Assembly: GCA_963794165.1 (NCBI GenBank)
Contig: CAWCCT010000003.1
Span: 372,001 to 436,000, forward strand
Direction of reading: 5' to 3'
DNA: 64,000 bases
Origin: PALSA-350 sp963794165
GTDB lineage: Bacteria > Acidobacteriota > Terriglobia > Terriglobales > Acidobacteriaceae
How positions within the stretch are numbered: the stretch's first letter is position 1; the number at the start of each line of letters is the position of its first letter. This document shows positions 52,563 to 61,361 of this stretch, piece after piece. Made by a program: the position numbers and the translations under genes. Below the pieces are notes generated by a model. That model was not told the origin of the DNA, made no database searches, and saw only the letters and a list, made by a program, of their open reading frames with translations.

Positions 52563-52582
52563 ATACAAGCAATTGCTTGTAT
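52563..52582 (-). promoter_or_regulatory. Perfect 20-bp palindrome, probable operator
   Basis: ATACAAGCAATTGCTTGTAT is fully symmetrical and located just upstream of the gene at 52274-52537. ACAA/TTGT ends resemble operators of Xre-type (phage 434-like) repressors, but no such repressor is in view. The half-site ATATACAAGCA recurs near 59795. Confidence 0.55.
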
Positions 52583-52742
52583 GGACGCATACGATCCGTT
52601 AGGTCGGCCTGGGGACTAAGCAACAGAGTGGTGCAAGCCAGCGTTTTTTAAACGATTGCACGGCTGAAGTGCTTCTACTACCTAAGCTGCGATGAGATGA
52701 CTTTTTTTGACACATCCCGGTAATTTTTTTTGGGGTCTGAAA

Positions 52743-53330
52743 ATGGGGACGATGGGCCAGACACTTCTGCATCTCGTGGACCAGCGAGGTCAGACTCTCC
52801 CGGCGGCTATCCGGCTCCCAGTGGAGGCCGCGCACCGTTGGGTCAGGCGGGAATATCCCCATTTGGACCAAGCTATAGTTGCGGGATGGGCAGAAGACAT
52901 TGGCAAGGCAATGGGCGCCCGTCTCGATGACATCCGGTCTCCCTATCGCTACGCGTCTGCCGCATTGCATGGCAAGGTCAGGGAGTGGTTCCGAAGCAAT
53001 GCTTCCAAGGAGATTCTGGTTGGAACTGGAAGCGAGTTGGAGCTGTGGGCCAGCATTGATCGTTCCGCACAGCGCGTCATCTACCGAGCCGTCCTGTTCG
53101 AGCAACTGAAGACAAAGTTGAGTGAGCGTGACAGGCATATCCTTGTTTTGCTTCAGCAGGACATAACGAGCCCGGCGAGCGTTGCCGCGGCCTTGGGTGT
53201 CAGTTATGCAGCAGCGGCAAAGGCGATACAACGGGTTAAAGAGAGGATTGCGGCAATATTGGTAGGTGACCCAACTGGAGAGCAAGTTCAAACGTTACCA
53301 CATCCCTGCGAATCAGAAAATGGAGGCTGA
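52743..53330 (+). CDS. Sigma-70-like regulatory protein
   Basis: A 195-residue protein. The first part (HRWVRREYPHLDQAIVAGWAEDIGKAM and YRYASAALHGKVREWFRSN) resembles a sigma region 2; the second (LSERDRHILVLLQQDITSPASVAAALGVSYAAAAKAIQRVKERI) is a region-4-type helix-turn-helix. It would direct RNA polymerase to special promoters. Four bases after its stop lies a zinc-finger anti-sigma-like gene. The start is uncertain: ATG 52743 or 52752, with weak ribosome sites. Confidence 0.7.
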   Translation: MGTMGQTLLHLVDQRGQTLPAAIRLPVEAAHRWVRREYPHLDQAIVAGWAEDIGKAMGARLDDIRSPYRYASAALHGKVREWFRSNASKEILVGTGSELELWASIDRSAQRVIYRAVLFEQLKTKLSERDRHILVLLQQDITSPASVAAALGVSYAAAAKAIQRVKERIAAILVGDPTGEQVQTLPHPCESENGG

Positions 53331-53333
53331 CGC

Positions 53334-54011
53334 TTGGATTTGATGAAGGATTTTTTTCTAGAAGCGAACCCAAATCCTGAGCGGATCGGGTGTCCCGAAG
53401 AACGAACCCTCCGCGCGCTTGCCGAAGATCGTTTGCCATCTTCCCATCCCGCGCGTCTTCATCTGGCTTCGTGCTCAGAGTGCTTCGCAGAGTTCCGAGG
53501 TTTTAAAGGGGATTGGGAGCAAAAGCGCAAAGGGCGTCGCCGAATCATTGGTTGGGCATTGGCCGCGTCTTTAATCGTCGCCAGTGGTGTCGGCGCTTGG
53601 GAATACCTGCACGCGCCATCCGGACACCTAGCAGCCATCCAGATGGCCTCTCCGCAACCTATGACGGCAAATGTGGATCTCTTCAATGCAGGAACGGTGA
53701 GAGGAGAGGACGATGATATCAACGTTCTGAAGCAGGTGTCGTTGCCGGCCGCGATTGTACAACTTTCAGTGACGTTGCCTCGATTCAGCGAAGCTGGACG
53801 CTACGAAGTGCTCGTGGCGAGAGACAAGTCCGGAAATGAGGTTGTCGCGAAGGGTTCTGGGGACGCGATCGCTAATGCCGGCAAAGTGATTGTGGGTGTG
53901 ACACTCGATCTCCGCGCCGCCAAATCTGGGGCTTACTTTCTGGCGACAGTTAGGGGCTCTGACAATGGCATGTACTACTACCCCGTCCAAATCGCCCATG
54001 GAGCTCCTTGA
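53334..54011 (+). CDS. Anti-sigma-like transmembrane protein with zf-HC2 motif
   Basis: A 225-residue protein. The N-terminal cytoplasmic part has HLASCSECFAEF, the HxxxCxxC zinc-binding anti-sigma motif. A membrane helix (IIGWALAASLIVASGVGAW) near residues 70-90 leads to a periplasmic beta domain (VQLSVTLPRFSEAGRYEVLVARDKSGNEVVAKGSG). The start is TTG 53334 with GGAGG seven bases upstream; ATG 53343 is too far from it. It probably holds the preceding sigma-like protein at the membrane until signalled. Confidence 0.75.
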   Translation: MDLMKDFFLEANPNPERIGCPEERTLRALAEDRLPSSHPARLHLASCSECFAEFRGFKGDWEQKRKGRRRIIGWALAASLIVASGVGAWEYLHAPSGHLAAIQMASPQPMTANVDLFNAGTVRGEDDDINVLKQVSLPAAIVQLSVTLPRFSEAGRYEVLVARDKSGNEVVAKGSGDAIANAGKVIVGVTLDLRAAKSGAYFLATVRGSDNGMYYYPVQIAHGAP

Positions 54012-55368
54012 AGAGATGCAGAATTCCCACTCCCCAGAACTGAAGGACGGCCTGACCTCGAAAACCAAACACGAGATCTTCGAGAGCGTTCTCGCCGCTT
54101 TAGCCAAGAAGTTCTATAAACCAGAACTTCTTGGAAATGGGTGGCAAGAAGCCGTTGCGAATCATCGCGCGACTATCGAAAGCGCACCCACCCTGGAAGC
54201 ATTCGAGCAGGCTGTTACTGCCCTTCTCCAGAACCTCAAGACCTCTCATGTTGGCTTTTTTCATCAGAGTGCGCGGAGAGCTTCAAGTCGTGCGGCGCTC
54301 AGCGCGACCTATCTCGCGGGCGAAACCGCCTATGGATCTCGGTGGATTTTCCAAGATGTTCATGATGGCGGTGCAGCGGCACTCGCTGGGATTCAACCCG
54401 GCGACATTTTACTGAGGCTCGATGATAAAGAGATCATCCCGCCTGAGCACCCGGTTTTCCCCATGGGAGCGACTACTACGCTCAATATTGTCACGAGCGA
54501 TGATAGCGACCGAAAAACAACAGTCGATGTGTCAAAGCCGAAGGGGAAAAAGTTACAGTTCGTGGAGCCGACGCTTGTCCAGTCGAAGATTGTGTGCGAG
54601 GGGGTTGGATACCTGAAGGTGGCAATGTTCCCGGGGATGATCGGGGTTGACGTTGCCAACGAAATCTCCAAGGCAGTGATCGGCCTCGGTAAGATTAGAG
54701 GGCTAATTATCGACTTGCGCGGAAATACAGGTGGCGGAGCGGGCGCACTCCGTCTCATGAGTCTATTGACCCCGGAGAAGATACCGGTTGGGTTTGCGCC
54801 TGGAAAGCAATGGACGGGCCGGGATCTCGCCAAAGAGAAAATTACATTTCCTCGTTTCGGAAACATCCCTTCATCCAAGAGGTTTCTTTGGTTGCTGGCG
54901 TTACGCTATCTGCCATCCCTCATCACAAAATCTCCGATTGTTTTGGAGTCTGAAGGGTTTGGTCCGCAATCCTACCAAGGAAATGTCGTGCTCTTGGTCG
55001 ATCGCCACACTGCCAGTGCAGCGGAGATGGTCACCATTTTCGCGAAAGAAAACAAGCTGGCAACTATCGTAGGAGAAAAGACTGCCGGGAGGCTCTTGTC
55101 TGCGACTTCATTGAAAGTTGGACACGGCTTTCGGCTCGCGCTCCCGACGGGCGCTTATTACACATGGAACGGTACTGCTCTTGAGGGCAACCCGATTGAA
55201 CCCGATGTGGTCAGCGAATTCGATTGGCAGGACAGAAGACGCGGTAATGACGGCCAGCTCGATACGGCATTGAAGACCGTAGAGCGCTGGAATATCGATG
55301 TAATCGTCTTTGTCCGGGTGGCTCGCCGATATTTCGGTGAGCGCATTGGGCTTGTTATCGTCAGTTGA
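53998..55368 (+). CDS. S41-family serine peptidase with PDZ domain
   Basis: A ~456-residue peptidase. A helical N-terminal region (about 10-95) precedes a PDZ domain (about 115-185, DGGAAALAGIQPGDILLRLDD) and the S41 core with IRGLIIDLRGNTGGG, the catalytic serine in DRHTASAAEM (near 340) and the lysine in VGEKTAGRL (near 361). No signal peptide is apparent from ATG 53998 or 54016, odd for this family. It overlaps the anti-sigma gene end by 14 bp, so it may process the anti-sigma protein or share its signal. The last ~30 residues look non-conserved. Confidence 0.8.
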   Translation: MELLEEMQNSHSPELKDGLTSKTKHEIFESVLAALAKKFYKPELLGNGWQEAVANHRATIESAPTLEAFEQAVTALLQNLKTSHVGFFHQSARRASSRAALSATYLAGETAYGSRWIFQDVHDGGAAALAGIQPGDILLRLDDKEIIPPEHPVFPMGATTTLNIVTSDDSDRKTTVDVSKPKGKKLQFVEPTLVQSKIVCEGVGYLKVAMFPGMIGVDVANEISKAVIGLGKIRGLIIDLRGNTGGGAGALRLMSLLTPEKIPVGFAPGKQWTGRDLAKEKITFPRFGNIPSSKRFLWLLALRYLPSLITKSPIVLESEGFGPQSYQGNVVLLVDRHTASAAEMVTIFAKENKLATIVGEKTAGRLLSATSLKVGHGFRLALPTGAYYTWNGTALEGNPIEPDVVSEFDWQDRRRGNDGQLDTALKTVERWNIDVIVFVRVARRYFGERIGLVIVS

Positions 55369-55792
55369 CGACGAAAAACCACTTGTCCGAAAAGCCGACT
55401 TCCATGTGACCGGCCAGTAAAGCGTGATGGGGCGCAGTCCATCTGCTGTCTCTGCATCTCTGTCCCTCCATCTCACCAAGAAAGAAACTACCAAACCACG
55501 CAACGTTTCACCGCGCCATCGCCTGGCCAGTCTCGCACGCAAACGCCTTCTGAAACTCCGGCAGATTCCTTACCACGCCATTCACCCGGAACTCGTCGGG
55601 CGAGCGTGGATCAGGCTGCAGACGCAACCGCAGGCTGTCCCCCTTCCCCCGTCACCGATCATTCGTCCAGGTGTTTTCGGGTGATGCGGGGTGTGATGGG
55701 GACTTTCATGCCGCGCACTGGAGCGGATGGACTGCGGGATGCAAACCGTTTCGGCTGTTTGGGTTTATCCTGTCATCCGGGGACGAACGAGT
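55369..55792. other. Gap without a recognisable gene
   Basis: Open frames here (for example plus strand 55424-55684, Arg/Pro-rich) have no family character. I see no strong hairpin. It separates the S41 gene from the HNH-like gene. Confidence 0.4.
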
Positions 55793-56572
55793 ATGGAGAG
55801 CAACTGCATCTTCTGCGGTGTGACGTTGACTGAATCGCGTCTGAATCAGCGCGACTCGCGGACGCGGGAACACGTTTACGCAAAATGGTTTCGCGGCGTG
55901 GTTGTAAACGACAAGATCAAGATGTTCAGTTCAGATGGGAAAAAAGACACTTTTCACAGCCAGACAGACTTGGAAGACTTTTGGAATCGCTCCGTCTGTG
56001 CCAACTGCAACAATGGCTGGATGTCGCAGCTTGAGGTTGCTGTCAGCCCTGTTTTCGATAAGCTGACCGGTGGTACAGACCTGAATCTGCTATCGGCTTC
56101 GGAGGTCGAAACGCTGGCGCGCTGGGCCGGAAAGACGGCAATCGTCCTGGGGTATCTGATGCCATATCAGGCAGTCGTCCCCGAATTCATCCGTAGGACG
56201 TTCGTGCCGGGTAACGCGCAGCGTCCGTGCATGCACCTTTTCTACCAATTAGTTGATCTGGGGAAAACCCTGGAAGGTGGATACGTCCAGCTAGGGTATG
56301 GCGCAGAGTTGCCGGTGATCGCCGGCACAAAATCATCAGGCGTGCGGTTCACGTTGTGCGTATACAACCACCTCCTGACGGTTGACTTCCCGCCAATGTC
56401 GACCCGTATAAGGTACGACCTGTCCGACAGCGTCAGTGCGGAGATATGGCCAAGCCGTGTTGCGGCGGGAACAACTGACTGGAAGATGACCTTCCCTGCG
56501 TCAATCGGCGCTATGCTGTTCCGAGTGTGCGAGGGTGTGCATGCGGAATTCGAGGAGGCAATAGTCGTATAG
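55793..56572 (+). CDS. HNH-like zinc-cluster protein of unknown function
   Basis: A 259-residue protein. The N-terminal CIFCG, then REHVYAKWF and SVCANCNNGWMSQLE follow the pattern of a family with HNH-nuclease-like zinc knuckles (C-x2-C, conserved EHV, C-x2-CN-NGWMS). The rest is an alpha/beta domain with no known motif. Members often occur in islands with defence genes, but nuclease activity is not established. ATG 55793 is chosen because the family begins just before CIFCG. It converges with the TPR pseudogene. Confidence 0.68.
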   Translation: MESNCIFCGVTLTESRLNQRDSRTREHVYAKWFRGVVVNDKIKMFSSDGKKDTFHSQTDLEDFWNRSVCANCNNGWMSQLEVAVSPVFDKLTGGTDLNLLSASEVETLARWAGKTAIVLGYLMPYQAVVPEFIRRTFVPGNAQRPCMHLFYQLVDLGKTLEGGYVQLGYGAELPVIAGTKSSGVRFTLCVYNHLLTVDFPPMSTRIRYDLSDSVSAEIWPSRVAAGTTDWKMTFPASIGAMLFRVCEGVHAEFEEAIVV

Positions 56573-56583
56573 ACATCCCGTAA

Positions 56584-58353
56584 TCAGGGTCTCGAAGAGC
56601 AAAAGAAGTCGCTGACGGCCTCTGCGTAGGTCCCTGGATTCGGCTCAAACGCGGGGCGCTGACCCATTTGGGCCGTGTGGGCTTTGCAGTCAATTGTGAA
56701 TCGAGTTGGTTCCAGGTCCGGCGTTTTGTCATCCTCCGGTGGTTTTACCCATGCCTTCAGCTGTAGCGGGTTCTCGGTTTCCAGCGTTTTCACGTCCAGA
56801 GACATGCCGCTAAAGTTAGGCGGGGTGCGCCATCTGTCACCTTCTTGACGTTCTTTGAATAGTTCCGCTCGTTCGTAGTCGCGTCGGGCATCGTCAAAAC
56901 GCTTGAGAGCGAGTAGTACATCCGCTCGTTTGAGGTAAGCCTCTCGCAATTCCCCGTCCATAGACGGATGCATCCCGGCAGGATTGGAGATTGTGCGTTC
57001 GAAATTGTCCTCCGTGTAATTCGGGACGAACATTTTGTGGATCTTGTTTTTCAGCGTGACATCATCGACCTTGGCGTAGACAGGGTAGAGCTCGCGGATG
57101 AAGTCGAGATTGATGAAGATGAAAACGTTGTGCAGCCGTGCTGCAATCAGCGCCGTGTCATCGTCTAGGGCGTGCTTGTAGTCATCCAGCTTTATGTAGA
57201 GATCACCTTGCTGATCGAGCGAAATGGCCAGTCCCGGGAAGTCATTCCGCTGCCTGTCTAGGGCGATTGCTTGCGTGAAGTCCGTCACGGCCCCTGATTT
57301 GTCGTAGGTCTCTTGCTTAGCCAGCGCGCGGTCATTCCAAAGCGCTGACTCATCCTGCGCTAGAGCTATCGCGTGGTCAAAATCGTTTACGGCATCTGAG
57401 TAGTTCTTGAGTTGGAGGTTTTCATCGGCGCGGGCAGCGTATGCGCGTTCGATAGATGGGTTGAGTTGAAGGGCTTTTGTTTACAGATTGATCATTTGCC
57501 GGTAGAACACCGCCCGTTCCGCTTCGTGCTCGCCCAGAACTTTGAAGAAATTGGCCTGCTTAATCGCGACTGCTGAATAGAAGTAAGCCGGCGCGAAGGA
57601 TGGGTTGGCCTCCATCAGCTCAGTGGTGTATCGCTGTGTCAGCGCTTTGGCGATGTCGTCACTGTACATAGCAAACGAGGCCACGAAAACGGCCCGGAAG
57701 ACCTGGGCCTCTGGCGAATTGTCGTTGCGTTTAAGCCATTCGGCGACTTCCTCCGAGGTCCAACCGCAGGGCGTGTTCGGCTTTTCAGCGACTTTGACCC
57801 TGCCGTCGTTCAAATACTGGATGTCGTCGCTGTAAGAAGTGATGATCTGATGGATGTCCCGTGACACTGTCGGGTCGTCATGGGCCATGAATGCGAGCTT
57901 GGCGTGCATGGCAAGCAGTTCATTGAGGTCATCATGCTCGTCGTCTTCCGGGGGAAGCATGTGGGGGATTCCCGACAAGGCAGTTTCGACATCTGTTCTT
58001 GCGCCCGTGAGATTTCCTGAGGCACACCGGAGTGTCGCCCTGGTGGTGTAGGCCTCTTCAGCCCGGGAATGCGCGGAAATAAAAGCATCAAGGGCCGGGA
58101 GTCCAGCAGTTTCATGACCGGCCCTAATACCCTCCAGCACCTTACCGAAAGCTTTGGCTTCCTCGGTAACCGGATGCGGCTTTTCGCCCGGGATGAGCAA
58201 TTCCGGCGGCTCCGTTACACCGTCGATCCGCACCACATTGGACTGATCACTGGCGGACGTCGGCGGACCGGTAGGCTTCTGACATGAAATGACTACCGAT
58301 AGGTTTGCAATTAAGGCAAGAATCTGAACAAGCAGTCGTGGGAAGGTTTTCAT
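56584..58353 (-). pseudogene. TPR lipoprotein interrupted by one in-frame TAA
   Basis: A continuous minus-strand frame of 590 codons is broken only by TAA at 57483-57481 (codon ~291). The N-terminal part starts at ATG 58353 with a lipoprotein signal (lipobox VISC, near residue 22). After the stop the frame continues without a gap through repeats typical of TPRs: ALQLNPSIERAYAARADENLQLKNYSDAVNDFDHAIAL, then AVTDFTQAIALDRQ and ALKRFDDARRDYERAEL. A tyrosine codon TAC or TAT mutated to TAA would explain it. The two halves could be expressed separately, but one nonsense mutation is the simplest view. Confidence 0.75.
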
Positions 58354-58980
58354 GCTGGAACAGAGTAGCAGTGACCGTTCGCGTTTCACGCTGCCCTTTC
58401 CCCCTCATCCCGCCGTGCAGGCGCTACGACGTCTTGTCAGCCGGCTTGGATGGAGCCGGAGGCACTGCGGTTGGCGTTGAGTTCGCTGGATCGACGTTTG
58501 CATACTGGCGAATCATCAGACTAGATGGTACGCTCGCCACGTCGGTCGAGGCGCAGGTTGTGGAGGTCTTTGGAAGCGGGGATGATTCGCTTCCTTGTCT
58601 AATTAGGTCGGGCACCTTAAGGCGCGGGAAAGGCGGGCTTGACCGGGATCAATCGCTCACTGGAATTGCCGCTCACTCTTTGCGATTATCGGGTCGTAGT
58701 TCCTGTACAAAAGGCGTTCCTTTTTTTCAGGTTCCAAAGCAAGCTAACCCTGCGGCAGGCGGTTCGGGAGCCCTTCGTCTGTTCCCGAAGGAAGGACTCT
58801 CGACTCCTTCGGCTCCCCCGGTTTCCCTCAGCTATCTCTGATAGTCTTCCGACGGAGAGGGGCGAACCGTGCTTGCCGGGCAGTTCAAGTTTAGAGTGTT
58901 CATTCGACATAGCACTTCCGAAACGGCAGTTCGATGGCCCTTTGTGACGACAAGATGGCCAAGGACCTGAGGCGGGAACA
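58354..58980. other. Gap between the TPR pseudogene and an orphan gene
   Basis: No gene with family support. A minus-strand frame at 58424-58615 gives a short Ser/Pro/Thr-rich peptide and a plus-strand frame at 58305-58841 is featureless. No striking hairpin is seen. Confidence 0.4.
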
Positions 58981-59703
58981 ATGAACGGTATCGACCTGGA
59001 AATAATGCTGAACGGTTACATTATCGGCCCGATAAGTGCTTTCAAAAAATATATCTTCCGTGATTTCATACCGGCCTTCGGAAACTTGGAAAAGCGCGCC
59101 GCTGATGTTGCAGAAGAACATTTCACCGAGGTTGGATCAGAGCCGGCATACGACGACATTGTCGTTGACATGGCTGATGTGGCAGAGGATGCCGAACAAA
59201 ATTCGGCCGATTGGTTTTTCATGATGACGTCGCTCCGTCAAACGATGCTCAACTTGCTGGCGGTTGGGCTGTTTCACCTGACGGAGCAGCAATTAGCAAG
59301 GTTATGCCGAGAGTGCGGCTCCAGATTTCCTTCCCCTACTGATACAAAGCTAGAAGAAGTCAAGAAGTGGTACGGCAAGCATCTTGCACTCGACCTCGAA
59401 TCCCTTCGATCATGGCACACGATCGATGAGCTTCGTCTGATTGCGAATGCAGTAAAGCATGCAGAAGGGTCAGCAACGAGACAGCTCCGAAAAATAAGGC
59501 CGGAGCTATTCAGCAACCCCGCCTACCAAGAAATCTATAAGCAGGAAGGCCTGGACAGAACGATGGGCCCGGTTCGCACCCCGCTGTCGGGCGAGGAGTT
59601 TTTCGTGAGCGAGCCGTTGCTGGAGTTGTATTCGATGGCGGCGGAAGCCTTTTTCGCAGAGATTGCGGAACACTTCAGAGCACGCAGCGACGACTTTTAT
59701 TGA
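58981..59703 (+). CDS. Hypothetical protein with HEPN-like helical segment
   Basis: A 240-residue acidic helical protein. DELRLIANAVKHAEGSA (near residue 153) resembles the helix of HEPN-type proteins, where an N/R-x4-6-H motif is catalytic; here R-x7-H and N-x3-H are present, so the fit is only partial. GGCGGGAA precedes ATG 58981. It has no obvious partner; HEPN proteins in islands often act in defence or toxin-antitoxin systems. Confidence 0.6.
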   Translation: MNGIDLEIMLNGYIIGPISAFKKYIFRDFIPAFGNLEKRAADVAEEHFTEVGSEPAYDDIVVDMADVAEDAEQNSADWFFMMTSLRQTMLNLLAVGLFHLTEQQLARLCRECGSRFPSPTDTKLEEVKKWYGKHLALDLESLRSWHTIDELRLIANAVKHAEGSATRQLRKIRPELFSNPAYQEIYKQEGLDRTMGPVRTPLSGEEFFVSEPLLELYSMAAEAFFAEIAEHFRARSDDFY

Positions 59704-59754
59704 AAGATACCGTGAGGCGGAATCTCTGAGCAGAAATTCCGCCCCGCGAGATCG

Positions 59755-59892
59755 TTACAGGTGCGCAGCGATCATTTGCAAGCTGTGAAGCAAAATATAC
59801 AAGCAGCCCCCGAGAACGGCTGTGCTTACCCGTAGCTTTGCCCTGGTGACGCAGGCTCCTGAAAACCGAACCAAAAACTCAAGCTCTAGCAT
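59755..59892 (-). CDS. Small membrane-like peptide, 45 aa, coupled to the HTH gene
   Basis: ATG 59892 lies inside the last codons of the HTH gene (overlap of seven bases) and the frame runs 45 codons to TAA. The C-terminal half (VSTAVLGGCLYILLHSLQMIAAHL) could span the membrane. There is no separate ribosome site, so translational coupling would be required. Evidence is length, overlap and hydrophobicity only. Confidence 0.3.
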   Translation of the reverse strand: MLELEFLVRFSGACVTRAKLRVSTAVLGGCLYILLHSLQMIAAHL

Positions 59893-60095
59893 GACTCACC
59901 CCTTTCAATGCGGAGGTGGTCGACGTCGCACCTGTAAACAGCCCAGGCACGTTGTCCAGAGCGTTCGGCCCGGAGGGTCCCTTCGTGGATGAAGCGGCGG
60001 ATCGTGCGTTTGGAAACGCCGATGCGGTTCGCCGCGGTGTGAACGTACATCATCTCGGCCGGCAAGCGACCGGGATCACTGAAAGCAAAATTCAT
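59886..60095 (-). CDS. Excisionase-like helix-turn-helix protein
   Basis: A 69-residue protein with a MerR/excisionase-type wing: MMYVHTAANRIGVSKRTIRRFIHEGTLRAERSGQRAWAVYRCDVD. Such proteins direct integrase toward excision or serve as small regulators. GGAGG five bases before ATG 60095 fixes the start. Its presence in a tRNA-bounded region supports mobility of that region, though no integrase is in the window. Confidence 0.78.
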   Translation of the reverse strand: MNFAFSDPGRLPAEMMYVHTAANRIGVSKRTIRRFIHEGTLRAERSGQRAWAVYRCDVDHLRIERGESC

Positions 60096-60160
60096 CACTG
60101 ACCTCCAAATTGGTGAAAAGTCTTGGAGGGGTGCTTTAGGAAAAGACACCCGACGGCTGG

Positions 60161-60784
60161 CTAAGCTGAGAGCGAAGCCGCTGCCTTCGGTGGATGGCTG
60201 CCGTGCAGGAGGAACCAATCTCGTCGAGAAAAGTCAAGGCTACAGAATCGAGGTTTGGGCGCGAAAAATGATTGCTTGATTTGGTGTATCAGGCGGCGCA
60301 CCCGTCGCTGTAGGCTCTTGAGCAGGGCTCCCGACAGCTGAGAATATCTCACCGCCCTTTTTTCGAGATAAGAGTTGTAGCGATCAAACGCTTCACATGC
60401 AGGCGACGAGGTTTCGCCAATGATGCGATATAACGTTGAAATCGACGCTAATCTACATTGCGAGAGTAGGGCTAGTTGTTGGCTGAACGACTCAAGCTGT
60501 TGTAGAAATTGCCCACTCGCGGGGGTCACCAAAAAATTGGGCTGTGTTTCTACCTTGGCTAAAAAATCAGAGAAGGGGATCTGACAGTCGGACCACGAGG
60601 GAAAATAGGGAGCTAGCGTGCTATCGCAGCAATCCGTCAGATCGCGTTCCCGCGGCTCAGAGCAGTCTTTTGCATCTGGGACAAACCTGCACTGCAAGAT
60701 GCGTGGCCTCTCGAGCCGAAAAGTATCGGACAGGAAGTCTACCTCATCCTCGACCGCAATCTCTGGGCTGATCTGTGATTGCAT
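60161..60784 (-). CDS. Hypothetical protein, 207 aa
   Basis: An orphan with several cysteines (QCRFVPDAKDCSEPRERDLTDCCDS) in the first third and helical, Gln/Leu-rich sequence later, ending in a basic stretch (QRRVRRLIHQIKQ). No signal peptide or known motif. It lies upstream of the excisionase-like gene on the same strand. I cannot assign a function. Confidence 0.5.
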   Translation of the reverse strand: MQSQISPEIAVEDEVDFLSDTFRLERPRILQCRFVPDAKDCSEPRERDLTDCCDSTLAPYFPSWSDCQIPFSDFLAKVETQPNFLVTPASGQFLQQLESFSQQLALLSQCRLASISTLYRIIGETSSPACEAFDRYNSYLEKRAVRYSQLSGALLKSLQRRVRRLIHQIKQSFFAPKPRFCSLDFSRRDWFLLHGSHPPKAAASLSA

Positions 60785-60831
60785 ACCTCGATAATATGCC
60801 CCGGTTGAGCATCGAGAGGCCAGTTTGGCCG

Positions 60832-61113
60832 CTAATTTTCAGGCCTTTGGCGGCCGCGCTGCCTATCAACCGCAACCAAGGTACCGAATAGTTTCCGGCG
60901 CCGTTCTTCCTCCCAGCCCTTGTAGGGGCCTTGCCGGCCGGCGAAATCGACCATGTGGAAACCGCCTTCGATGCCAGCCTCCGCTAATGCATCGTGCCAC
61001 TCGGTTTCGAACTGGTTCCAGGCAGAGTCCTGAGCGACCAGTCCACCCATCCCTACGAACTTAGAGCGCGGGTCGGCCGCGTGGCCCGATTCGTCCATGT
61101 ATGCGATCAGCAC
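60832..61113 (-). pseudogene. Truncated DUF3800 gene
   Basis: Starts at GTG 61113 with MLIAYMDESGHAADPRSKFVGMGGLVA, the acidic YxDESG opening of DUF3800 proteins (RNase H-like fold, often with mobile elements). Full-length members are about 200-260 residues; this frame stops after 93. Shifting frame near codon 83 restores plausible sequence (GSAAAKGLKISGQTGLSMLNRG) that soon runs into the neighbouring gene, so a frameshift plus deletion is likely. Confidence 0.62.
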
Positions 61114-61361
61114 GGGCGAAATCCTCTCCCGGCAGTCTACCGGACCCAGCCCAACCCGCTTGTCATAGAAACGACTGTCGCTTCCTGACTTGGTGGACGA
61201 GCTCCGGCGATAGCATACCTGCTACCGACAATTCTGCAATGGTCGCACCATCATGACACGCACTTGTCCGATAACCGGCATTTCGGACATATGGATGCTG
61301 AAATGTGGTCACGAATCGAACGGCCGCCTCCTCTGGGATAATTCAGAAACGGCCCCAGGTA

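Noticed and set aside
55424..55684. 86-codon plus-strand frame after the S41 gene
   Set aside because: Low-complexity Arg/Pro/Leu translation, no ribosome site, no motif.
57475..57490. Programmed stop-codon readthrough in the TPR lipoprotein
   Set aside because: TAA is the least permissive stop and the bases after it (ACA) show no known readthrough context or downstream stem. A nonsense mutation is simpler.
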